This document shows positions 9,358-18,900 of a stretch of DNA of 30,949 nucleotides, in pieces; within the stretch, counting starts at the first letter, position 1, and every line of letters begins with the position of its first letter. Origin of the DNA: a virus. The stretch spans positions 1 through 30,949 of the IMG/VR virus record IMGVR_UViG_3300010157_004183; one strand, given 5' to 3'. Position numbers and translations under genes: made by a program. Below the pieces are notes generated by a model. That model was not told where the DNA came from, ran no database searches, and saw only the letters and a list, made by a program, of their open reading frames with translations.

Positions 9358-9396
9358 GAGGGGGAGAGTGTGATTGGTCGTCTTCTCTACCCCCTC
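9358..9396. other. GC-rich stem-loop between divergent genes
   Basis: GAGGGGGAGAG (9358-9368) pairs with CTCTACCCCCTC (9385-9396), giving 11 pairs with one bulged base and a 16-nt loop. It is conspicuous in this AT-rich window. It lies in the presumed 5' leader of the minus-strand Rad52 operon, 29 bp upstream of that operon's first ATG. It lacks a T tract, so it is not a normal terminator. A leader-RNA control element or a DNA cruciform site is possible. Confidence 0.6.
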
Positions 9397-9406
9397 TATA
9401 TTTGTT

Positions 9407-9425
9407 ATTATAAGAAAGTTATAAT
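9407..9425. promoter_or_regulatory. Candidate palindromic operator overlapping a -10 box
   Basis: ATTATAA (9407-9413) and TTATAAT (9419-9425) form a perfect 7-5-7 inverted repeat immediately ahead of the Cro/C1-type gene. The right half contains TATAAT (9420-9425), a consensus -10 sequence on the plus strand. The symmetric left half gives TTATAAT on the minus strand toward the Rad52 operon. This layout suits autoregulation and control of the divergent operon by the neighbouring repressor. It is inferred from position and symmetry only. Confidence 0.5.
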
Positions 9426-9429
9426 CATC

Positions 9430-9705
9430 ATGCAAGAGTTTAAACGTACGATTTTATGGAAAATCTTAAAAATTGTGAAAAAAGTATCTTTTAGAATAAA
9501 TGAATTAATGAATGCAAGAGGTTTAACTATAAATAAAATGGCTATTGAAACAGGACTTACTCGCCAGACGATTAGTCGGCTTTGTCACAATCGATCACAC
9601 AATGTAAGTTTTGAAACCTTAAGCATACTATTGGATTATTTTAATTGTGATATCGGTGATCTATTAAAAGTGGATGAGATCACCGAGATAGAAATCAACA
9701 AGTAG
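9430..9705 (+). CDS. Cro/C1-type (XRE, HTH_26-like) transcriptional regulator
   Basis: The protein contains a helix-turn-helix of the Cro/C1 type: RINELMNARGLTINKMAIET, then GLTRQTISRLCHNRS as the turn and recognition helix, and FETLSILLDYFNCDIGDLL as the closing helices. The frame is open from an ATG at 9352, but those first 26 residues overlap the hairpin and operator candidate, so the ATG at 9430 is preferred (91 aa). A TATAAT only 5 bp upstream of that ATG would make the transcript nearly leaderless, which leaves the start open to doubt. It probably controls the divergent minus-strand genes. Its last 42 bp overlap the 3' end of the converging winged-helix gene. Confidence 0.78.
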   Translation: MQEFKRTILWKILKIVKKVSFRINELMNARGLTINKMAIETGLTRQTISRLCHNRSHNVSFETLSILLDYFNCDIGDLLKVDEITEIEINK

Positions 9706-9936
9706 TAAGATATTAACATCTCTTTTTGCTATTTCAGTACGCCATTTGACGAACTTAAAATCTAGTCCTAGCTTAGATTTGATATCTCTTTGAGCGTTTG
9801 TACGACTAATACTAAACTCTTCAGCTATTTGTGGAATAGCTACACCAAACTCCCCATCTTCAGACAAAAGACCTTGAATTGTGTATAGTCCAATTTGAAC
9901 ATCTGCTATGGATGCTTTTTTGATATCATTAGTCAT
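9664..9936 (-). CDS. Winged-helix/HTH-like regulatory protein (90 aa)
   Basis: From ATG 9936 the product carries a helix-turn-helix-like segment, VAIPQIAEEFSISRTNAQRD, followed by KLGLDFKFVKWRTE, which could be a wing or an antirepressor-like tail. The frame extends upstream to 9990, but that part lies in a large hairpin, so the internal ATG is preferred. It converges on the Cro/C1 gene and shares 42 bp of coding sequence with it on the opposite strand. That layout raises the possibility of antisense control between two regulators. The exact family is not recognised. Confidence 0.6.
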   Translation of the reverse strand: MTNDIKKASIADVQIGLYTIQGLLSEDGEFGVAIPQIAEEFSISRTNAQRDIKSKLGLDFKFVKWRTEIAKRDVNILLLVDFYLGDLIHF

Positions 9937-9963
9937 GTTGATACTTTTTGATAGAGTTAATAC

Positions 9964-10002
9964 ACAACACAGGAGAAAGTTTGACAGCATCTCCTGTGTT
10001 GT
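9964..10002 (-). terminator. Strong hairpin at the end of the tail-tip operon
   Basis: ACAACACAGGAGA (9964-9976) pairs perfectly over 13 bp with TCTCCTGTGTTGT (9990-10002) around a 13-nt loop. On the minus strand it lies 31 bp past the end of the tail hub gene (stop at 10034). There is no good T tract on that side (GTATTAAC follows), so it could be a processing or stability hairpin rather than a classic terminator. Confidence 0.6.
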
Positions 10003-10033
10003 TAAAACAAAACTTGATTAAAAAATCAACAAA

Positions 10034-11929
10034 TCACAAAGGTAATGCAAGTTGTTGTCCTTTACCAACATAAGTACTGGCTTGGCTAAGGCGAATATAT
10101 GGCGGTGTACCTGAGCCATTAAAAACACCATTAAAATCAGCCATCATTTCTGCTGGAGTATAAACAAATGATTCAGTATTAGTTAAACGAGTATTAATTA
10201 AATTGGTATTAGACGGATCATAAGATTGAAACAAATACTGAGCAATTTCACCAGGTGCATAACCTATATCGGTGTAATCTTTTAAACCACCATTAAGATA
10301 AGTTCTGCGAATCCAATTTATTGTGATTGTGCTATCGGGATTAAATACAATATAAGGGTCTACAACGCTATATGGTTTAACCGAAACAGCTTGATAAGTA
10401 AAAGAAGTTGGATTAGTAATATCAGTTTCATCTACTCCGGCTGGTGCTAATTTATATAAAATAGTTTGATTAATATAAGATTGTTTAGCTGTTAATTTAA
10501 AAAGATTTTGTAATAATACAATTTGTTCACCGTTAGTGTGTTTATTCATTGCCCATTCAGTGCCACGCAATCCTCTAATAAGGTAAGAAAGTTTATATTG
10601 ATTAGCTCCTAATAACGTTACATCTCTAAAAGCAATTATTTCATCACCTACTAAAATTAAATTAGTAGATGCCAAAAATTGATCTGTGGTGCAATTATTT
10701 ATTACTTTGCTACTAGACACCACAAAACTATTAGAAGTATCAATAATACTTGCAGTGCCATTAGGCATAGTTCCAACTAATTCACCCACGGCATTACTAT
10801 TAGCTACATTAAGCGCAAAACTATATGTAGTGCCACCATCAGTAGAATAAAAAACCTGTCCTGTTGTAAAATTTGAATCAGCTTTAACTGCAAAATAAAT
10901 AGTAAATGGTGGATCATTATCTGAAATCAAAGGAATATCTAAAGGAATTAATGTTGCGTTTCCTACAACAGGAGGATATGTTATTGACGGTGTTTGTGGT
11001 ATGGCATTATTGGTAACTTGATTGGGCCCAAAAAACGCACTATTGTTATAAATATCGTATGATTGAACATGACTTTGGTTATTATCAGGAACTTGAACTA
11101 CCATTACTATTTGGAAATTAGTTCCTATATTTGGATTTAATCCGGGTTGTCCAGGATATAAATTGTTAGAATTTGTAGATACTAAACTTGTATCTAATGT
11201 AGATAAAAATTGACTAGGATCAAAAGTAGGTTGTGAACCATATACCACACCTGATCCAGCTGGGCCTAACAAAGGTATAAAAGTTCCGTTATTGCCCAAC
11301 ACACCCATAGAAATGCCATTACCGCTATTACCTTGAACTATTTGAAGATTATCAGCACTTCCTACAAAAGGTATAGAGGTTCTAGTATAAACAATTGAAG
11401 GTGTAAAATAATTTCCTGCAACACTTAAATATGTTTTAGTATTAGTATAAACTACAAATACATGATATAAATAAATAGTACTATATTGACTATTAATATA
11501 TTGATTGCCTTCAATTTGAACTATAAAATTTTCAGTTAAAGTAATTTTAGAAAGTTGTAAAGATAATTGGCGAGTACCAATATCTAAAGCAATAACATTA
11601 CCTAGTTTTAATTGCCCATACCAACAAGGAAGCAAATTAATTCCAGAATAAGTATTTCGTTGAACAGCAATTTCTGAAATTAATCTATTGGCAATTCCTA
11701 AAGTTTCACCCGGATTGCTTGATAAACGTGTTTGAATAGCCAATGGATTATTATTTACAGCAACAGGGTTTCTGGCATAAATAGTCCAAGTATTGTGTGA
11801 ATTCCCTAAATTAGTCATACTAATTTGCACTTCCGAGGGAAGTTCTCTAGCGTGAAGAATTTTTTCTTTAAATAAAGTACCAGATTGAGAATTATTTGCA
11901 ATTCTAGTTCCTAAATTACTTAAAGCCAC
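10034..11929 (-). CDS. Tail hub protein, C-terminal part (out-of-frame continuation of the upstream hub gene)
   Basis: This frame gives 631 residues from a GTG at 11929, but it is open without an ATG back to 12001. The 24 extra codons read LVSREEEDGTISFLQKNRPS and four more. That segment matches what normally follows the end of the upstream gene in Phage-tail_3/GTA gp15-like hub proteins, where a 'R-E-x-D-G-x-I-x-F' strand occurs mid-protein. The later beta-rich sequence includes a segment with DEIIAFRDVTLLGANQYKLS and LIRGLRGTEWAMNKH, typical of the C-terminal part of such tail proteins. A one-base minus shift at the T7 run joins both parts into about 934 residues. The piece is probably not made from its own GTG, since no ribosome site precedes it. 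Confidence 0.8.
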   Translation of the reverse strand: MALSNLGTRIANNSQSGTLFKEKILHARELPSEVQISMTNLGNSHNTWTIYARNPVAVNNNPLAIQTRLSSNPGETLGIANRLISEIAVQRNTYSGINLLPCWYGQLKLGNVIALDIGTRQLSLQLSKITLTENFIVQIEGNQYINSQYSTIYLYHVFVVYTNTKTYLSVAGNYFTPSIVYTRTSIPFVGSADNLQIVQGNSGNGISMGVLGNNGTFIPLLGPAGSGVVYGSQPTFDPSQFLSTLDTSLVSTNSNNLYPGQPGLNPNIGTNFQIVMVVQVPDNNQSHVQSYDIYNNSAFFGPNQVTNNAIPQTPSITYPPVVGNATLIPLDIPLISDNDPPFTIYFAVKADSNFTTGQVFYSTDGGTTYSFALNVANSNAVGELVGTMPNGTASIIDTSNSFVVSSSKVINNCTTDQFLASTNLILVGDEIIAFRDVTLLGANQYKLSYLIRGLRGTEWAMNKHTNGEQIVLLQNLFKLTAKQSYINQTILYKLAPAGVDETDITNPTSFTYQAVSVKPYSVVDPYIVFNPDSTITINWIRRTYLNGGLKDYTDIGYAPGEIAQYLFQSYDPSNTNLINTRLTNTESFVYTPAEMMADFNGVFNGSGTPPYIRLSQASTYVGKGQQLALPL

Positions 11930-11997
11930 AGTTAAAGTAATTGAAGGTCTATTCTTTTGAAGAAAACTAATAGTGCCATCTTCTTCTTCTCTAGAAA

Positions 11998-12007
11998 CTA
12001 AAAAAAT
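11998..12007 (-). other. Candidate -1 frameshift site (T7 run ending at a stop codon)
   Basis: On the minus strand the upstream hub frame reads CGT TTA TTT TTT TAG. Slipping back one base on the T7 run (plus-strand A7 at 12000-12006) turns TAG into TTA GTT TCT and enters the open downstream frame. It could be programmed ribosomal or transcriptional slippage, a real inactivating deletion, or a homopolymer under-call in the assembly. It is not a canonical X XXY YYZ heptamer, because the base before the two TTT codons is A. Confidence 0.65.
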
Positions 12008-12837
12008 AAACGTTCAATTTCCTCTACATAATCTTGATAAGTTTCACCTGAGCGCTTGTAGAGAAACCCTTGGCTATATAAACCACCTGGTATATCCGAT
12101 AAATTTAACTTAGAAGCATCAAATCCTGCTGATGTAAAAATATCTGTAATAATATCAGCTATTAATGGAGTCGGCCCAAATTTGCCATATACTTCAACAT
12201 CTACTTGGGGGAACCCTGTTCCTTCAAATTCAGCTAATGGATACCTATTTGTGACAATGTAACTTTTATCTTGAAAATTAGGAATATTAGTTCCTTCAAC
12301 ACTAGAAATTATTGTAGATATTGATTGATGAGGTTGACCTAAAAACCTTTCTGATAATTGTGCAAATCGTTTGGAATGATTATCAGTATAATAATTGCTA
12401 TTGTTTACGTTATAAGCGTCATTGTAATTTAATTGACCCTTCTGAAACATAACTAATCTGGTAAAAAAATTTAATCCTCTATATGGATTAGTTTTAGAAT
12501 CTTCATCAAAAATTTGTGTTCCGTTCATCCAGACTCTTTTGATTCCAGTTATTGGGCCACCTATCAAAAAAGCTGAAGTCATGTAATACAAATATTGTCG
12601 ATTATTACCACCAAAACCCTTAGACGCTGTTTGAATAGTTTGAATTAAAGGTAATGACCAAATCATGGGACAACCATTAATTCTTACTAAACCATAAGGT
12701 TGAACTATAGGCGAACCATACCCCGTCAATGGTTTAAGAGCAAGAGGATCTAATTGACCAATTTTTTGGACTGGTTGAAGTAAATGACTAAGGTATGAAC
12801 CAGCTAACCCGATTGCTAATGGAACTATTGCAGCCAT
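11998..12837 (-). CDS. Tail hub protein, N-terminal part (Phage-tail_3 / GTA gp15-like), frameshifted
   Basis: This 279-residue product starts at ATG 12837 and overlaps the NlpC/P60 gene by 13 bp. Features typical of the central tail-tip protein family are YGSPIVQPYGLVRINGCPMIW near residues 40-60, a membrane-like N-terminal helix (AAIVPLAIGLAGSYLSHLL), and the late block GFLYKRSGETYQDYVEEIER before the stop. Family members are normally several hundred residues longer and continue with the sequence found in the next frame, so this is the front half of a split gene. Gene order (DUF2163, NlpC/P60, hub) matches gene-transfer-agent and lambdoid tail tips. Confidence 0.82.
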   Translation of the reverse strand: MAAIVPLAIGLAGSYLSHLLQPVQKIGQLDPLALKPLTGYGSPIVQPYGLVRINGCPMIWSLPLIQTIQTASKGFGGNNRQYLYYMTSAFLIGGPITGIKRVWMNGTQIFDEDSKTNPYRGLNFFTRLVMFQKGQLNYNDAYNVNNSNYYTDNHSKRFAQLSERFLGQPHQSISTIISSVEGTNIPNFQDKSYIVTNRYPLAEFEGTGFPQVDVEVYGKFGPTPLIADIITDIFTSAGFDASKLNLSDIPGGLYSQGFLYKRSGETYQDYVEEIERLFF

Positions 12838-13238
12838 TCTTTTTTTATCCTATAAATTGCAGCTATTTTGTCTTTGTAAAAATTAATAGCTGTTATGTGT
12901 ACACCATGCAAATTATCAGCATGTATAATTTTATCATTACCTAAATATAAAGCAACATGACAAACTAATTGCCCATAATTAATTACTAAAATATCATCAA
13001 TATCGTAAGGTGATTGAACATTGTATAAAGATTTAATTGTTTCTAAAGTATTAATAATAGAATTAAATCTTGGAATTCTAGGATAATTAGGAACTGAAAA
13101 ATCTTTAGGTATAATGCCAGATTCTCTCCCTATACCTATTAAAAATCCTACACAATCACAGCCTAAATGTTTAGTAGATTGATTGTGTATCCATGGAGTT
13201 CCGACCCATTCTAAAGCAATTGATGATAATTTACTCAT
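12825..13238 (-). CDS. NlpC/P60-family cell-wall peptidase of the tail tip (137 aa)
   Basis: The protein is a compact cysteine peptidase expected to cut peptide bonds in peptidoglycan during infection. The catalytic Cys lies in GCDCVGF (C29). The catalytic His is in CHVALYLG (H94), and a third polar residue is probably H106 in IIHADN, the usual NlpC/P60 pattern. WVGTPW near the N-terminus is also typical. At 137 residues it equals the minimal domain and matches the GTA gp14 class. It starts 1 bp after the fused DUF2460-DUF2163 gene and overlaps the hub gene. Confidence 0.9.
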   Translation of the reverse strand: MSKLSSIALEWVGTPWIHNQSTKHLGCDCVGFLIGIGRESGIIPKDFSVPNYPRIPRFNSIINTLETIKSLYNVQSPYDIDDILVINYGQLVCHVALYLGNDKIIHADNLHGVHITAINFYKDKIAAIYRIKKEWLQ

Positions 13239-15173
13239 TTAATTAGGTACTATAGGACTACTAATATAAAAATCATTGTTTGGCATAAAATGCCCTTTTG
13301 ATGGTATACCACCAAAATTAATAGCATTATTATATAGTTGACTACAAGTAGAAAATTGTTTATCACATCCTCCTTGTAAAGTTACAGTATCACCTGCTGA
13401 CATTTGAAAAAAAGCAGGAATGTTTAAAGTTATTAAAGTAGTATTGGTTGCAGATTGATATACATTATCAAATATCATAAATGATAAATTTTCATTAGCG
13501 CCACTAGTAAATTGACAATAACCAGCCATTAATTGATGGTCAGGTATTGAAACATTATCAACCATTATAAATCGTGGTGTATTGGAAAATCCTGTAGCAT
13601 TGACAATAGTAGCTGTGTAAGCATAAAGAGATTTATTAACAGTACATTTACTATTTCCAAAATTGTAAGGACAATACGGAGAAGTTTTAACTGAAACAGG
13701 TTGTTTTAAAAGCGTTGCAGCTTCACTTAAATTTTCCATAGTGTAATTAGTATCACTGCTAATAATTTCCCCAACTACGCCAGTTTGCTCAACAATAGCT
13801 CCTAATAAAGTAGAGGGTGGGTTAGCGTAATCAATTACTGCAACAATAATTTTTGCGTTATCAAAAAAACCTGACGCTAGTTCCGCTTCTGTAATTTGTG
13901 AACTTTTAATTACAGTTTTTATTTCCTGATTATTAACAGCCCATGACAAATTTTGTTCTAACGCTGAAGGTTCAAATGCAGTGCTGGCATCATAAACTTG
14001 ATTATCTATTGTGATATCCCGATCGGCTGTTGTAAAACCATATGTTATTGATGAACTAATAGTTGGAACTGTGATGTTACATACCCTAGCTAATGTCATT
14101 AAAGGATTAGAAAGAATATCAGAAGGGGATTGTAAAGGATGATCTAATGTGGGAGTAGTGTTACCTCGATAAAGTTTAATTTCCAAAGGATTTAATTGAT
14201 ATACAAAATTAGTAGAAGTTAAACTGTAAGTTATTTCTTGAGTATTAAATCTAGCTAAAACAGTTTGTCCAGTCAAAGCTGTATCAGTGTAATAAAATTG
14301 CGCCCCGTTAGCTTTATTAGCTAGCCAAAATGTCAATAAAATGTTTAATTGGTCTTGGCTAAAAGTTTTTCTTTGACCAAATATTTGTCTAAAAATAGGT
14401 ATTTGTAGTCTTGTAGTTCTGTACCTAAAACCACTACTAAGAGTAATTATTTCAGTATCATAATCTGAATAATCTTCATTTTGAGCAAAATAATCTAATC
14501 CTGCGGGAAAAGAAACTACATTATTGCCCGTAGCAGGAGTGTCTTGCAAAACATCCAAAGGGTAAATGTAAGGTTTTTGTTTAATCTCTTTTAAAAGCAA
14601 TTTATTTACTTCAAAAGTACTTGGACTATTTACTCTGTATGTAAATTCATCACTATCAAAAGTAACAGGTACATAAAAACTAAAAATAGCTTTAATTAAA
14701 TTAGAACTAGATGATGGTGCTGTAGTAAAACTTATTTGCCCAACATCTAACAATGTCCAATTAGTTAATGTTGTTCCACCTTGGTTAATGCTTGATAAAA
14801 CTTTTACCTCAGTAATTGCCCGATAATGGATATTATTACCCACTTGATATTTTTTAATAATCTGAAAATTTTTTCTAGAACCATCTGGAGCCGGATATAA
14901 AAAACCTTGTTTATTGCTAAGGTAGTCGCTTTTATCTTCATACAAAAAACTATAATTAGATCCTTTGGCTAAATCATAAAAATTAGCAATATTAGTAACA
15001 TCAGCTTTAGTAAGAATTTTTCTGGCAAAATTAAAAGATCTAATAGGGTCTTGCCATTTTACAATTCTTTGTTCTACTCCAGAAGAATTGATTAACACCA
15101 AATTAGAAAAAGCTAAATTGATAGCGATACCAACACTTTCAACAATAGGAAAAGCTTGTGTAATATCAACCAT
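13239..15173 (-). CDS. Fused DUF2460-DUF2163/BR0599 tail-tip protein (644 aa)
   Basis: Residues 1 to about 90 look like DUF2460 (GTA gp12-like): an AFPIVESVG start, VEQRIVKWQDPIRSF and SNYSFLYEDKSDYLS. A second DUF2460-like half covers about residues 220-330 (AGLDYFAQNEDYSD, QRKTFSQDQLNILL). From about 365 onward it resembles DUF2163, and it ends with the BR0599 signature GGCDKQFSTCSQLYNNAINF followed by GG. These domains are normally two proteins (GTA gp12 and gp13); here they are one. Paired cysteines (CPYNFGNSKC and GCDKQFSTC) may bind a metal, as in related hub proteins that hold an Fe-S cluster. The gene is packed between LamG and NlpC/P60 genes with 1 bp or less of spacing. Confidence 0.85.
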   Translation of the reverse strand: MVDITQAFPIVESVGIAINLAFSNLVLINSSGVEQRIVKWQDPIRSFNFARKILTKADVTNIANFYDLAKGSNYSFLYEDKSDYLSNKQGFLYPAPDGSRKNFQIIKKYQVGNNIHYRAITEVKVLSSINQGGTTLTNWTLLDVGQISFTTAPSSSSNLIKAIFSFYVPVTFDSDEFTYRVNSPSTFEVNKLLLKEIKQKPYIYPLDVLQDTPATGNNVVSFPAGLDYFAQNEDYSDYDTEIITLSSGFRYRTTRLQIPIFRQIFGQRKTFSQDQLNILLTFWLANKANGAQFYYTDTALTGQTVLARFNTQEITYSLTSTNFVYQLNPLEIKLYRGNTTPTLDHPLQSPSDILSNPLMTLARVCNITVPTISSSITYGFTTADRDITIDNQVYDASTAFEPSALEQNLSWAVNNQEIKTVIKSSQITEAELASGFFDNAKIIVAVIDYANPPSTLLGAIVEQTGVVGEIISSDTNYTMENLSEAATLLKQPVSVKTSPYCPYNFGNSKCTVNKSLYAYTATIVNATGFSNTPRFIMVDNVSIPDHQLMAGYCQFTSGANENLSFMIFDNVYQSATNTTLITLNIPAFFQMSAGDTVTLQGGCDKQFSTCSQLYNNAINFGGIPSKGHFMPNNDFYISSPIVPN

Positions 15174-15174
15174 A

Positions 15175-15933
15175 TTAATAATTAAGCCCTAATCCTTTAT
15201 TAAATAAATAACTTATTTCTGTAGAAGAAAGCATCCTAGACCACAAACCAATTTGTTTAATCCAACCATTCCAGTAAATTCCAGATGTTCCAGGTCCACT
15301 ATAACCATTAAGAGCGCCAATCCATAAAGGTGAATTACTTGGACTAACAACAGTACCTGTATAAGTAGTAGAAACTGTAGCTAAAGCTGTAGAATTATTT
15401 GCATTATAAATATTTAGATACATTGTTTTATTACTTAATTTATGTTGTACTATGATTAAATACCAATTATTAGTAACTATTGAAATATTTGACGATAATT
15501 CATTATAAGAACTGCCGTTAAATAATTGCCAACTAATTCTATTATTATTTGTTGGATCATAATATATATCCCATTCACGTCCAGAAGAAACTACATCTTT
15601 TGCAATTATCCAATTATAATTAGAGCCACCAGCTAATGATAAAGGATTAACCCAACAAGATATAGCAAAATCACCATTTGTAAGCTGTAAAGAACTATTA
15701 GATGGTATTGTTAAATATTGATTTGTACCATTAAAAAAACAGCCATCAACAGGATTACCAATTGCAGAATTTTGTGAAGTTAAATTATTAGAATTTACTG
15801 AATCATATCTAATTCCTGATGATTCAGTAAGATTCCAATAAGCGTTTAAATTAGTAAGTAAAGATGTATAAGTTTTACTAATTGTAGAATCAGGTGATGG
15901 ATAAATACCACCAATAAGATTAATTGTTGCCAT
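15175..15933 (-). CDS. LamG/concanavalin A-like tail protein (252 aa)
   Basis: The protein is predicted to bind carbohydrate or host surface structures. Residues 30 to about 245 form a single Laminin_G_3/ConA-like jelly-roll: GCFFNGTNQYLTIP, FAISCWVNP, a WYLIIVQHK strand, and the closing IKQIGLWSRMLSSTEISYLF segment. The family is common in cyanobacterial phages and surface proteins. It lies 1 bp from both the fibre gene and the DUF2460-DUF2163 gene, so it is probably part of the adsorption apparatus at the tail tip. Confidence 0.85.
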   Translation of the reverse strand: MATINLIGGIYPSPDSTISKTYTSLLTNLNAYWNLTESSGIRYDSVNSNNLTSQNSAIGNPVDGCFFNGTNQYLTIPSNSSLQLTNGDFAISCWVNPLSLAGGSNYNWIIAKDVVSSGREWDIYYDPTNNNRISWQLFNGSSYNELSSNISIVTNNWYLIIVQHKLSNKTMYLNIYNANNSTALATVSTTYTGTVVSPSNSPLWIGALNGYSGPGTSGIYWNGWIKQIGLWSRMLSSTEISYLFNKGLGLNY

Positions 15934-15934
15934 A

Positions 15935-18900
15935 TTAAGTACTTGCCATTAAAATTTGAAAATTAGTTCCAATTAACGTCAACATTATAAAACCATTTCC
16001 TTTATTCAAAACTAAAGATCCTCCTGATGAACCATTTTGAATTGTATATCCTGAAGGAGCTACCAAAGTAAAATTATTTGATGCCCAACCATTAGAAAGA
16101 GTATTGCCACCAGCATCAACAAACCAATAAAGACCCCCACTAGTTGTCGGAAGTGTGACTGAAATAGCAGCACTACTAGTATTGACGGGATAAATATATT
16201 GACTAACTGGAGTAAAAGTTGAAGTTTGAATTGAAGCAACAGTCCACCCTGTTCCTGAACTAGTAGGAATTGCCGCCCAAGCTATTGAACCACCAGTTTG
16301 TATGGTAGGTACATATCCAACATTAGATACACTGGCTAAAGTGGCTATAGGAGCTAACCCAGATACTTCACTAGCTTGTATTGATAGTAAAGATTTAACT
16401 TGTGTGGGTGTAAGAGCAATAGGCGTAGCAGCACTACTAGTATTGTTACCTAAAATTGTATTAGCTGCTAAATTTGCCATCTGGGATAATCCCACGCTTC
16501 CACTAGGAATTGTTGCCTGAGCAGCCCAAGCAATAGTTCCATTAGATTGATAAGTGGGTACATATCCTGAAACTGCACCCGTATTAGATAAAGTGGCAAT
16601 TGCACCTAATCCCAACAAAGTACTTAATTGTGAAGATGACAATGCAATAGGATTAGCAGAAGATCCTGATATATTACCTAAAACAGTATTATTTCCAATT
16701 GTTCCTAAAGTTGCAAGTGAACCTAATCCCAACAAAGTACTTAATTGTGATGAGGATAAAGCTGTAGGACTAGCTGCATTACCAGAAATATTTCCTAAAA
16801 CTGTGTTGTTGCTAATTGTACTTAAAGTAGCTAAATTTCCTAATCCTAAAGCTGTGCTAACTTGGCTAACTGACAAAGCAGTAGGACTAGCCGTGCTTCC
16901 TGATACATTACCTAAAAAAGTATTATTACCAATAGTTGCAATGTCATTAAGAGTAATACTACCTGCTGTAATGGTTGTAGGATTATCCCAAGCAATACTT
17001 CCATTAGATTGAATAGTAGGTACATAACCTACATTACTGGAATTAGCAAGAGTAGCTAAACCACCCAATCCTAATAATGTACTTAATTGACTTGCTGATA
17101 AAGCGCTAGGTGTTTGCGATGACCCGCTTACATTACCTAAAACAGTATTATTACTAATAGCTGCAATATTTGACAAAGGTAAACTAGATAAACTAGCTAA
17201 ACTACCTAAACCAAGTAAAGTACTTAATTGATTTGTAGATAAAGCAATAGGACTAGCCGTGCTTCCTGATACATTACCTAAAACAGTATTATTACTAATA
17301 GTTGCAATATCATTAAGGGTAATACTACCTGCTGTAATGATTGTTGGATTATCCCAAGCAATACTACCATTAGATTGAATAGTAGGTACATAACCTACAT
17401 TACTGGAATTAGCAAGAGTTGCCAGACCACCCAATCCTAATAATGTACTTAATTGACTTGCTGATAAAGATGTGGGATTAGCAGCAGATCCAGAAACATT
17501 GCCTAAAACAGTATTGGTATTAATTGTCCCTAAAGTGGCTAAACTACCCAAACCTAGTAAAGTTTTAATTTGATTGCTAGATAAAGATGTAGGACTAGCG
17601 GAAGATCCGGAAACATTACCCAAAACAGTATTATTGGCAATATTGCCAAGAGCAATGCTAGTAGGATCTACCCAAGTTACTGCACCTGAAACCGTGCCAA
17701 TGACATAATTATTAGTGCTTGATGGGGCAATATCACTAGCTTGAATATTTAATATTGCTTTAGCTTGAGCAGCATTAATAGCTGTTGGTGCAGATGTTAC
17801 ACCAGTATTATTAGCAAGAAAACTATTAGCTGTTATTCCAGCTAATCTGTCTAAAGTAATTGTTCCCGATGTAATATAGGCATTAGTAACGCTTGAAAGT
17901 GTGGCTAAAGAACCAAGTCCTGTAATATCACTAGCCTGAATATTTAAAAGATTTTTAGCTTGAGTTACATTTAAAGCAATTGGTGATGCTGCAGCCGAGG
18001 TATTATTCCCTAAAAAAGAATAAGCTGAAATATTACCAATTGATCCACTAGAAATATTAGTAAGTTGGCTACCATCTACCGCTGGCAATTTGCCTGAACT
18101 ATCAAGTTGAACAAGGTTATTAGCTCCTGTGCCCACTGTATAATTGGATGTTGCTAAAGAATTTAATCCAGATACATCGCTAGCTTGTATTGATAGTAAA
18201 GATTTAACTTGTGTGGGTGTAAGAGCAATAGGTTGAGCAGAGCTACTAGTATTGTTTCCTAAAATTGTATTAGCATTAATATTAGGTAAAGTTGCATTAG
18301 AGCCAGCCGCACCTTTTAAATTGGTCACTATTGACCATGTATTACTGGATTTATTATAAACATCATCAGTATTTGTATTTAGATAAAAATCTCCATTTAC
18401 ACCATCACCGCTTAAAGGTGTTGCTGAGCCAAAATACCAAGTTGTACCATTAGTGCCATTAGTTCCTGATAAACCTGTTGCACCGGTTAAATTAGCAATT
18501 GCAGTCCAATTACCAGAAATTTTATTATAAACATCATTAGTAGTTGTATCAAAATAATAGTCACCATTAATACCTGTTCCACTAGTCGGAGTAGTTGAGC
18601 CTGAATACCAAGTTGAACCATTGGTGCCATTAGTTCCGTTGGAACCAGATGTACCGGAAGTTCCTTTAATATTTAAAGTAAGTGTCCAAGTTCCTGATAC
18701 TTTATTGTAAATATCATCAGTAGTTGTATTTAGATAAAAATCACCATTATTTCCCAATGTGGTATTTGGAATAGTTGAGCCTGAATACCAAGTTGCACCA
18801 TTAGCCCCTGCAGGTCCTTGTGGCCCTTGAGAACCTTGAGTTCCACCACCCCCACTACCACCAGAATATAAATTCCATGAACCATTATGGTAATAAACCC

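Noticed and set aside
9352-9429. N-terminal extension of the Cro/C1 gene from ATG 9352
   Set aside because: The extension overlaps a strong hairpin and the operator/-10 region and adds no recognisable domain.
16302-17012. Two plus-strand ORFs (16302-16520 and 16554-17012)
   Set aside because: They are antisense shadows of the repetitive fibre gene; their Pro/Leu/Val-rich repeats are the mirror of the shaft units.
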